This document shows, piece by piece, positions 8,835-16,088 of a DNA stretch of 64,000 nucleotides. The translations under genes were made by a program, and so were the position numbers. Under the pieces are notes generated by a model. The model saw only the letters and a program-made list of their open reading frames with translations, did no database searches and was not told where the DNA came from. How positions within the stretch are numbered: position 1 is the first letter of the stretch; every line of letters starts with the position of its first letter. Location of the stretch: NCBI RefSeq assembly GCF_049615385.1, contig NZ_JBMZFL010000005.1; one strand, 5' to 3'. The stretch is from Aequoribacter sp049615385 (GTDB lineage Bacteria; Pseudomonadota; Gammaproteobacteria; Pseudomonadales; Halieaceae).

Positions 8835-11800
8835 ATGTTTAAACACTTAATTTCGTCTTCGCCCTGGCCCGACAAAGCCAGTACTCGCACGGCTGTTGGG
8901 CCATTTTATGGCAGCGCCGAAGCGCGCTGCGTGGCAGAGCTTGCCTCCCACCATGAACGCATTGTGGTTTTTGTATCCGACACCAGTAATGCGATTGCAC
9001 TGGAACGCGAACTCCCCTTCTTTTTAACCCAGGAAACCGAGTTGCTGAGTTTTCCCGACTGGGAAATACTGCCCTACGACCACTTCTCGCCGCACCAAGA
9101 TATCGTATCGGAGCGCCTGCGCACCTTGTATCGGCTACCCAAAATGGCCCGCGGTATTCTGATCGTGCCGGTATCCACTGCTATGCACCGACTTCCGCCC
9201 ATCGACTACATTGCCAGCAATGCGTTACAGCTTGGCCTTGGGGATGAGTTTGATGCCGTTGCCTTCAGGCAACAGCTGCTCAACGCCGGCTACGTAGCAG
9301 TCGACACAGTCTATGAACACGGCGAGTTCGCCTTGCGAGGTTCCATTTTAGACGTATTCCCAATGGGCAGTTCCGTGCCTTATCGCATCGACACCTTTGA
9401 TGCCGACGTCGACACCATCCGAACCTTTGACCCAGAAACGCAGCGCACCATCGAAGCCATAGAGCGTATCGACTTACTGCCCGCGCGCGAGTTCCCTCTG
9501 ACCAAAGGTGCGCTAAACCAGTTTATGATGAACTGGTACGAAGCCTTCGACGTCGACCACGACGCGTGTCCTATTTATAGAGAGGTACTCGCTGGGCGGG
9601 TGCCGGGTGGCACCGAGTATTTTTTACCACTGTTTTTCAAACAAACTGCCAGCTTATTTGACTTCTTGCCCGAGGGCACAGCACTGGTTACCGTCGGGGA
9701 CCATCACCAGTCGAGTCAACGATTCTGGCAAGATGTTGTGGAGCGCCACGAAGAGTACGGCATCGACCCGCGTCGACCGTTACTGCCGCCGCAAAGGATT
9801 ATTCTACCGGCGGATGAATTCTACGGTCAGATTAAGCGCTTTGCGACCCTCGAACTTAGACGCAACCCCGACGCACCGGTGCACTTCAATACCGACTCCA
9901 AACCTTTGCCTAGCTTCATCTCCGAGGCCAGCACTTCACCCGTAGAACCTTTAAAGCGCTGGATTGAGACACATTGCGCCGGCACCTTACTGGTCGCAGA
10001 AACGGCAGGCAGACGAGAAGCGCTCATCGATGCACTGCAGCGAATTGGACTCCAAGCAGACTACTTTGAAGACTGGCAGAGTTTTGAGGCAAACCCGGTC
10101 ACACTGGGTATTGCCACAGCCCCTATCGATCGAGGCATGTATTTTGGCCCCAATGCGCCCTGCTTAGTCGCCGAAGCCCAGTTGTATGGGCAAAAGGTGG
10201 CGCAACGCCGACGTCGTAGCGATACGCAGCACAGCACCGACGAGGCTTTTCGGCATATTAACGAACTCCATGAAGGCACACCCGTAGTGCACTTGGAACA
10301 TGGCGTCGGGCGCTACGAAGGTCTGCAAACGCTATCGGTAGCCGGCGAGACCAACGAATTCATTACCTTGATTTATGCCGAGGGCGCTAAACTCTATGTT
10401 CCGGTTGCCTCGCTACACCTAATCTCGCGCTACGCAGGTGCCGACGGTGACTCAGCACCCCTTCATAGGCTAGGTTCCGATCAGTGGGAAAAAGCCCGTA
10501 AAAAAGCCAGTGAGCGCGCCTCTGACGTCGCAGCTCAACTGCTTGAAGTATACGCGAGACGCGAGGCCCGCAAAGGGTTCGCGCACGAACTTGACCCCTT
10601 AGACTACGAACGCTTCTGCTCTGGCTTCCCCTTTGAAGAAACACCAGACCAAGCCCTCGCCATTGAGGCAGTTCGAAATGACATGTGCGCCCAAAAAGTC
10701 ATGGACCGGCTGGTCTGCGGCGACGTAGGCTTCGGCAAAACCGAGGTAGCAATGCGAGCCGCGTTTATCGCGAGCCACAACAACAAGCAAGTTGCCGTGC
10801 TGGTGCCGACGACCCTGCTTGCTCAACAGCACTACCATTCGTTTTGCGACCGTTTTGCCGGTTGGGATGTCAAAGTCGCGGTGGTTTCACGCTTCAATAG
10901 CGCCAGTCAAAACAAAGCCATTATGGCGGACCTAGCGTCCGGCAAAATCGACATTTTGGTAGGCACTCATAAATTACTGTCGCCCGACGTGAAGTTCGCA
11001 GACCTCGGACTGCTGATTATTGACGAAGAGCACCGATTCGGCGTGAAGCAAAAAGAGACATTAAAAGCACTTCGAACAGAGGTCGACATTCTGACTCTGA
11101 CCGCCACTCCTATCCCAAGAACGCTAAACATGGCTCTAGGTGGCATGCGTGACTTATCGGTAATCGCCACGCCCCCCGCCAAACGCTTATCGATTAAAAC
11201 CTTCGTGCGCGAGCACAACACGAGCATGATCAAAGAGGCCATCCTGCGTGAAACCTTGCGTGGCGGGCAGGTGTATTACCTGCATAACGAGGTCAAAACG
11301 ATCGAAGAAACGGCCCGTAAACTGCAAGCCATCGTACCCGACCTGAAGGTTGCTGTTGCACATGGCCAGCAGCACGAAACGGAACTTGAGCGCGTCATGT
11401 CGGACTTTTATCACCAGCGCTTTCATATTCTGGTGTGCACGACCATTATCGAGACCGGCATCGACGTCCCCAACGCCAACACGATCATTATGGATCGCGC
11501 CGATCGATTGGGCTTGGCGCAGTTACACCAGCTGCGTGGCCGCGTCGGGCGATCGCATCACCAAGCCTATGCTTACCTATTGTGCCCGCCTCGCTCAGGC
11601 TTGACCAAAGACGCCGAAAAACGCCTTGAAGCCATCGAGGCTGCTGGCGATTTGGGCGCAGGCTATTTACTGGCAACGCAAGATCTCGAAATTCGTGGCG
11701 CCGGCGAATTGCTGGGCGACGATCAGTCCGGACAAATACACAGTGTGGGCTTCTCTCTGTATCTAAAAATGCTAGAGCGCGCCGTCGCTGCACTCAAACG

Positions 11801-12287
11801 CGGCGAACTCCCGAACGTTGACACCCCACTTGAACAAGGGTCCGAAGTCAATCTCCAGAGTTCGGCGCTCATACCCGAAGACTATCTGCCCGATATCAAC
11901 ACACGCCTTGTTCTTTACCGGCGTGTAGGAGCTGCTCAAACACAGCAACAATTACGTGATTTGCAAGTTGAAATGATCGACCGCTTCGGATTACTCCCCG
12001 AGCCGGTCAAAACACTCTTTATCAGCGCCGAGATTCGGATCGAAGCCGAGCAAGCGGGTATTAGCAGCGTTGATGTTGGGGAAACCAGCGGCAGCTTGCA
12101 GTTTATGGACAACACCAAAGTGGACCCACTAAATCTTGTGACGATGGTGCAAAAAGACCCTAAACGCTATCAGCTCGCGGGCGCCAATAAATTGAAGTTC
12201 CAGTGCGAATTAACATCGCCAAGAGACCGCGCAGACTTTATTATTACGCTATGCAAACAGCTGACCCAAACGCGAGCCGCAGCCTAG
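8835..12287 (+). CDS. mfd: Transcription-repair coupling factor Mfd
   Basis: DNA translocase that removes RNA polymerase stalled at lesions and recruits UvrA. The 1150 residues follow the family order: UvrB-like N-terminal domains including the UvrA-contacting part, an RNA-polymerase-interaction domain (around 480-550), then RecG-like helicase domains with Walker A GDVGFGKTE (about 629-637), Walker B DEEH (730-733), TATPIPRT and the QLRGRVGR motif, and the C-terminal autoinhibitory domain. Length is typical. It is followed by csiV in an overlapping frame, and a structured leader precedes it. Confidence 0.98.
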   Translation: MFKHLISSSPWPDKASTRTAVGPFYGSAEARCVAELASHHERIVVFVSDTSNAIALERELPFFLTQETELLSFPDWEILPYDHFSPHQDIVSERLRTLYRLPKMARGILIVPVSTAMHRLPPIDYIASNALQLGLGDEFDAVAFRQQLLNAGYVAVDTVYEHGEFALRGSILDVFPMGSSVPYRIDTFDADVDTIRTFDPETQRTIEAIERIDLLPAREFPLTKGALNQFMMNWYEAFDVDHDACPIYREVLAGRVPGGTEYFLPLFFKQTASLFDFLPEGTALVTVGDHHQSSQRFWQDVVERHEEYGIDPRRPLLPPQRIILPADEFYGQIKRFATLELRRNPDAPVHFNTDSKPLPSFISEASTSPVEPLKRWIETHCAGTLLVAETAGRREALIDALQRIGLQADYFEDWQSFEANPVTLGIATAPIDRGMYFGPNAPCLVAEAQLYGQKVAQRRRRSDTQHSTDEAFRHINELHEGTPVVHLEHGVGRYEGLQTLSVAGETNEFITLIYAEGAKLYVPVASLHLISRYAGADGDSAPLHRLGSDQWEKARKKASERASDVAAQLLEVYARREARKGFAHELDPLDYERFCSGFPFEETPDQALAIEAVRNDMCAQKVMDRLVCGDVGFGKTEVAMRAAFIASHNNKQVAVLVPTTLLAQQHYHSFCDRFAGWDVKVAVVSRFNSASQNKAIMADLASGKIDILVGTHKLLSPDVKFADLGLLIIDEEHRFGVKQKETLKALRTEVDILTLTATPIPRTLNMALGGMRDLSVIATPPAKRLSIKTFVREHNTSMIKEAILRETLRGGQVYYLHNEVKTIEETARKLQAIVPDLKVAVAHGQQHETELERVMSDFYHQRFHILVCTTIIETGIDVPNANTIIMDRADRLGLAQLHQLRGRVGRSHHQAYAYLLCPPRSGLTKDAEKRLEAIEAAGDLGAGYLLATQDLEIRGAGELLGDDQSGQIHSVGFSLYLKMLERAVAALKRGELPNVDTPLEQGSEVNLQSSALIPEDYLPDINTRLVLYRRVGAAQTQQQLRDLQVEMIDRFGLLPEPVKTLFISAEIRIEAEQAGISSVDVGETSGSLQFMDNTKVDPLNLVTMVQKDPKRYQLAGANKLKFQCELTSPRDRADFIITLCKQLTQTRAAA

Positions 12288-13537
12288 GCACAACGCTGCC
12301 TCACCAGCCCTCAAAAAGGGCTGCGATTTTACGTGCCTTGCTGCCCTTCTGGGCCGCGCTAGGATTTGCCATAAGCGCCTTGGGGGTCAGCGCACAAGAC
12401 GATGCTGAGCCCGAAAAAACCTGGTTCCAAATTGAGATTCTGGTTCTGACCTCGAACAACCCCAACGCCTTGAACGGCGAAGAGTGGCCGCTCAAACCCA
12501 ACTTGGTGGCCGCCGAGCGCTGGCGCCTGCAACCCTCAGAAGACGTCAGCAAAGAATTACAGGCCATTTACCAAGTCGAAACGACCCAGACACCAGCAGG
12601 GACCTTTGAAATCGACTGGTCGTCGCCGACCAATTCGCCATGGCCTGGGGTAGATGAATCACTGTTTCAGTACCGCCCAAGCGATTTATACGACCCAGCA
12701 CTGCAGAGTGAAACTAATCGCTTAGATTACCGCTTGGGATACAGCTCGTTTTCGAGTGAACGAATGTTCGTTATACCCAGAGACAACCCAAATCGCCTTG
12801 ACGCTATGGTCAGTAGCGAGCCGCCGGTCGATGCAACGACACCCCTGGCAGTTACGCATGTCTGGCTAGGCGAGGATACTAGAACGCTCACCCCAGAATT
12901 GGCGCGCGCTAAACAACGATTGGAAAACAGCGACGACTATGAGGTTCGTCACTATTTACGCTGGGCCGAGCAACTGCAAGACGAGACCAGAACACTACCC
13001 GTTCGCATAGACTCCGCCTCGCAAGGTCAAGCTTGGCCCGAACTACAGGGCGATATCACCGTCTATGTATCGCGCTACCTGCACATCAAAACCAATCTGT
13101 GGCTGAATACGGACGGACACTACTTACCCGAATGGCAAATGCCCGAACCGCCTCAACCGGCAAATCCCATTCAACATCGCGGCTTACCGGTCGGCGGCCA
13201 ACGAATCGCAGCCACGGATAGCGAGCTACAAGAAATCACCCCAATGGGTAGGCCTGACTGGCTGTTAGAAGCGGGCATAGGCCAGCAATTCCGCTATGTA
13301 GAGCGCAACCGTCCGGATTCCAACTTACCCAATAGCCTAGCCGACAACGAAACCCCCTACCCTTTTCGCCACGCGATTGCTTTACAGCAAACTCGCCGCA
13401 TGCGAAGCGGGGAAATCCATTACATTGACCACCCGGCAATGGCTTTGATTATCAGCATCACTCGGATCGAGGACGAGAACCTCGCAGATTTCAAGCGCTG
13501 GGTTCTGGCCGAACAAGTGGCTCAAGACCCGCGATAG
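12251..13537 (+). CDS. csiV: CsiV-family protein (cell-shape/peptidoglycan-associated)
   Basis: Predicted periplasmic protein of the CsiV family, first described in Vibrio as a peptidoglycan-binding factor for cell shape integrity. The protein has a basic N-terminus, a hydrophobic signal segment (about residues 26-48) ending near VSAQ, and then the family opening WFQIEILVL. The C-terminal part contains the recurring pattern GEIHYIDHPAMALIISITRI. Position directly after mfd matches the Pseudomonas gene order. I used the ATG at 12251; an upstream ATG at 12203 would overlap mfd by 85 bases. Its 3' end overlaps the convergent channel gene by 47 bases. Confidence 0.8.
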   Translation: MQTADPNASRSLGTTLPHQPSKRAAILRALLPFWAALGFAISALGVSAQDDAEPEKTWFQIEILVLTSNNPNALNGEEWPLKPNLVAAERWRLQPSEDVSKELQAIYQVETTQTPAGTFEIDWSSPTNSPWPGVDESLFQYRPSDLYDPALQSETNRLDYRLGYSSFSSERMFVIPRDNPNRLDAMVSSEPPVDATTPLAVTHVWLGEDTRTLTPELARAKQRLENSDDYEVRHYLRWAEQLQDETRTLPVRIDSASQGQAWPELQGDITVYVSRYLHIKTNLWLNTDGHYLPEWQMPEPPQPANPIQHRGLPVGGQRIAATDSELQEITPMGRPDWLLEAGIGQQFRYVERNRPDSNLPNSLADNETPYPFRHAIALQQTRRMRSGEIHYIDHPAMALIISITRIEDENLADFKRWVLAEQVAQDPR

Positions 13538-14597
13538 AGTCGACGTGTAGGGTTTGTGTCGGGAAGGCCACATCGGCGCCTGCCGCGTGAACGATATCCA
13601 GCACTTTTAACAACACATCTTCTTTGACACCGTGGTATTCCACCCAGTTCACGGTTTTCGTAAACGTATAGATAAAGAAATCCAAGGACGAAGCGCCAAA
13701 GTGATTGAAATTTACAATCAGGGTCTTGTTAGTGTCGATATCGGGATGACTTTGCAACATCGTACGCACCTGATTCACAATATCACGCACAACGCTGGAA
13801 TCTTGGTAACGAACACCGATCGTCTCGTAAATGCGGCGATTGAACATCCTCGATGGGTTTTCAACCGCTATTTGACTGAAAACCGAGTTGGGAATGTACA
13901 AGGGTCGCTGGTCGAAGGTTCGAATGCGCGTTAGACGCCAACCAATATCCTCTACCGTACCCTCAATCTCGCGATCTGGGGAGCGAATCCAATCACCCGG
14001 CGCGAACGGCCGATCAAGGTAAATACTCATACCTCCAAAGAAGTTCGCCAGCAGATCTTTTGCTGCAAAACCGACGGCGATACCGCCAATACCACCAAAC
14101 GCAAGTAAACCAGACACACTAACGCCAAGCGCTTGCAGTGCGGTCAACGCGACTAAAATCCAAAGAGTTACACGAGTCAGCTTGGCAATCGCATGGATGG
14201 TTGCCACCGAGGTTGAATCTAGAGCCTTTGCTTTTACTCGGACATATTCCGCCTCCACACCCACAATTAAGCGATGCAAAGCCCACGCAATAATCAAAAT
14301 CAAGGCCAACTGCGGTGACCAGGCGAGCCACTCTTGCGCAAAAGGCAACCACTGTTTGGGCACCCATTGCCACGCAAAAAACACCACAAGTGCAAGGTAG
14401 GCAACACGCACTGGTGGACTGATCGCATTGACGATAACGTCATCCCAACCCAGGCGGGTCGCTTGCGAAGTCGCAGCTAGTCGCCCCAGGACCACACTCA
14501 GAATCAGATATCCAAACAACGCCAATGTTGCGAACAGCGCCGCCTCCGCCCACGCGTGCTGCGCGGTCCATGACTGCAATGTATCTAGATAGCTCAA
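13491..14597 (-). CDS. MscS-family mechanosensitive ion channel
   Basis: Small-conductance mechanosensitive channel in the inner membrane, which opens under hypo-osmotic stress. The 368-residue protein has about five N-terminal membrane segments, the last being the pore-lining, glycine/alanine-rich helix (GLLAFGGIGGIAVGFAAKD), followed by the beta domain start FGGMSIYLDRPFAPGDWI and the mixed C-terminal domain. It is longer than E. coli MscS (286 residues), resembling YbdG/YnaI-type homologues, so the exact gating class is uncertain. Its last 47 bases overlap the tail of csiV on the other strand. Confidence 0.9.
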   Translation of the reverse strand: MSYLDTLQSWTAQHAWAEAALFATLALFGYLILSVVLGRLAATSQATRLGWDDVIVNAISPPVRVAYLALVVFFAWQWVPKQWLPFAQEWLAWSPQLALILIIAWALHRLIVGVEAEYVRVKAKALDSTSVATIHAIAKLTRVTLWILVALTALQALGVSVSGLLAFGGIGGIAVGFAAKDLLANFFGGMSIYLDRPFAPGDWIRSPDREIEGTVEDIGWRLTRIRTFDQRPLYIPNSVFSQIAVENPSRMFNRRIYETIGVRYQDSSVVRDIVNQVRTMLQSHPDIDTNKTLIVNFNHFGASSLDFFIYTFTKTVNWVEYHGVKEDVLLKVLDIVHAAGADVAFPTQTLHVDSIAGLEPLVRPEPSA

Positions 14598-14641
14598 AAT
14601 CTGATCCTCACCCTAATTCAGGGCCTAGTGTATACAATGAG

Positions 14642-14669
14642 TTGCGTCGCGCCCACAGCTGTATATAAT
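14642..14669 (+). promoter_or_regulatory. lexA core promoter
   Basis: TTGCGT (14642-14647) and a perfect TATAAT (14664-14669) are separated by 16 bases, predicting a start near 14676. The -10 element lies inside the first SOS box, so LexA binding should occlude RNA polymerase. Confidence 0.75.
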
Positions 14670-14674
14670 ACCAG
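14659..14674 (+). promoter_or_regulatory. LexA-binding site (SOS box 1) of lexA
   Basis: CTGTATATAATACCAG fits the gammaproteobacterial LexA consensus CTG-N10-CAG exactly, with an AT-rich core. It overlaps the -10 element of lexA, implying autorepression. Confidence 0.9.
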
Positions 14675-14677
14675 TTA

Positions 14678-14693
14678 CTGGAAAAATACACAG
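14678..14693 (+). promoter_or_regulatory. LexA-binding site (SOS box 2) of lexA
   Basis: CTGGAAAAATACACAG is a second CTG-N10-CAG site, starting 19 bases after the first, as in the two-box lexA operator of E. coli. It ends eight bases before the ATG and its last bases run into the ribosome site AGGGG (14692-14696). Confidence 0.85.
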
Positions 14694-14701
14694 GGGTCGT
14701 T

Positions 14702-15301
14702 ATGATCAAGCTCACCCAGCGCCAGCAGCAAGTCCTCGATTTTATTAAAGGCCACATGCAAAGCACTGGCATGCCTCCCACGCGAGCCGACATTGCACGC
14801 TCCTTGGGCTTTAAATCAGCCAACGCCGCCGAAGACCACCTCAAGGCCCTGGCGCGTAAAGGCGCAATCGAGATGATCCCAGGCGCATCGCGTGGCATTA
14901 AGCTTCCAGAGGCGACCTTTGGGCTACCGGTCATTGGGCGCGTTGCCGCAGGCAGCCCGATTCTGGCCGAAGAGCATATCGAGGAGCACATCAGCATTCC
15001 ACCCGATTTTTTCTATCCGCCAGCAGACTATTTCCTGAAAGTTCGCGGCGATTCTATGATCAACGTAGGTATTCTCGACGGTGATTTTTTGGCGGTCAAA
15101 CGCACCAGCGATGTGCGCAACGGGCAAATTGTTGTTGCCCGCATTGAAGACGAAGTAACAGTAAAACGCCTAGATAAACCGGCGGGCGGACACACCGTGA
15201 GGCTGATTGCCGAAAACCCAGCCTATGAGCCCATTGTTGTTGACCTGCGCGATCAAGCCTTTGCGATCGAAGGCTTGAGTGTTGGGGTGCTTCGACGCTA
15301 A
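14702..15301 (+). CDS. lexA: LexA repressor, SOS regulator
   Basis: Represses DNA-damage genes and cleaves itself when activated by RecA-DNA filaments. The 199 residues contain an N-terminal winged helix-turn-helix (about 1-65; TRADIARSLGFKSANAAEDHL), the cleavage site A83-G84, catalytic serine S118 in GDSM and catalytic lysine K155 in VTVKRL. Length and motifs match E. coli LexA. Two SOS boxes cover its promoter, so it is autoregulated. In Pseudomonas sulA follows lexA; here the next gene is convergent and no sulA is present. It overlaps that gene by four bases. Confidence 0.98.
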   Translation: MIKLTQRQQQVLDFIKGHMQSTGMPPTRADIARSLGFKSANAAEDHLKALARKGAIEMIPGASRGIKLPEATFGLPVIGRVAAGSPILAEEHIEEHISIPPDFFYPPADYFLKVRGDSMINVGILDGDFLAVKRTSDVRNGQIVVARIEDEVTVKRLDKPAGGHTVRLIAENPAYEPIVVDLRDQAFAIEGLSVGVLRR

Positions 15302-15549
15302 TGAATCACTCGGGGAGCAGAGGCTGCAGCTTCTTCTGCCTCGACTTGTTCCGATATGGCCGCGACAGCTTGAATACCCGCTTGGATCATCACCTTAGCG
15401 ACCTCAAGCGTTTGGTCATTCATGTAGGCCGCGCTCTCATCAGAGAAGGTAATAGTAACAAGGGGCTCTGACTTACCCGATTCATCGGCACGTTGTAATA
15501 CAATGTCGCCGTTGGCAAGTTCAGCAATTTCCAGAAAAGACGATGGCAA
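15298..15549 (-). CDS. Conserved hypothetical protein (83 aa)
   Basis: Small soluble protein of unknown function. It opens MPSSFLEIAELANGDIVLQR, continues with an acidic, beta-rich part and a helix with repeated alanine, and ends in a low-complexity EAEEAAASAP tail. A similar protein is, as I recall, encoded between lexA and topA in Pseudomonas, which supports it as a real gene. It is convergent with lexA (four-base overlap) and lies upstream of no obvious partner other than the DUF6586-like gene. No catalytic motif or membrane helix is seen. Confidence 0.7.
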   Translation of the reverse strand: MPSSFLEIAELANGDIVLQRADESGKSEPLVTITFSDESAAYMNDQTLEVAKVMIQAGIQAVAAISEQVEAEEAAASAPRVIH

Positions 15550-15619
15550 AACAGATCCTCGATTTAGTTGCGCGGATAGTGTAACAGGGGGGAGCCCCGG
15601 GCGCCAAACTCAAACCCAG

Positions 15620-16084
15620 CTAGCATTCATCGAGGACATCACGAATGGCACTGGCCGAGCTTTGCAAAAAAGTATACACGCCATGCCAATCACGATGATC
15701 AGGACCCTGCGACTGAGCGGCCAAGTTCAAGCTACTGCGCACACCGCCCGCGTTTTGAGTCCCTAAATTAGAATACAGAGGCTGCAAAATGCCCGGTTCT
15801 TCGCGCGCCATCGCCTGGACGGTCTGAGGTAAAACCTTACCTTTCGCGGGCTCTGGCAGCTCAGCGATCGAAACGGGCGCGTCTTTCGGCGCATCGGCAT
15901 GACCCGCACCTTCGAGCAGGAGATATCCATAGGCACGACCAAGATGGTATTTAAGCCCGGGCTGATACGCATCCTGCAAGACGCTTGCACCTAAATGCTG
16001 AGCCTCGCGATCGCGCTGCCACGCCTCCAACAGCACCCTCGCGCAATACAAACTGTGGTTTACTAAGCCTCTGCAGCTACTCAT
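15620..16084 (-). CDS. DUF6586-like hypothetical protein
   Basis: Soluble, helix-rich protein of about 154 residues and unknown function. The N-terminal half (NHSLYCARVLLEAWQRD) resembles the small conserved gene that sits next to topA in Pseudomonas; the rest has helices and a Gly/Ser-rich linker. I chose the ATG at 16084 (MSSCRGLVNHS), just past the topA stop at 16089; a longer frame from 16159 would run back into topA. It is probably cotranscribed with topA. Confidence 0.7.
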   Translation of the reverse strand: MSSCRGLVNHSLYCARVLLEAWQRDREAQHLGASVLQDAYQPGLKYHLGRAYGYLLLEGAGHADAPKDAPVSIAELPEPAKGKVLPQTVQAMAREEPGILQPLYSNLGTQNAGGVRSSLNLAAQSQGPDHRDWHGVYTFLQSSASAIRDVLDEC

Positions 16085-16088
16085 GAGT

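Noticed and set aside
12203..12250. Upstream ATG for csiV
   Set aside because: It would overlap mfd by 85 bases and add a charged stretch ahead of the signal segment.
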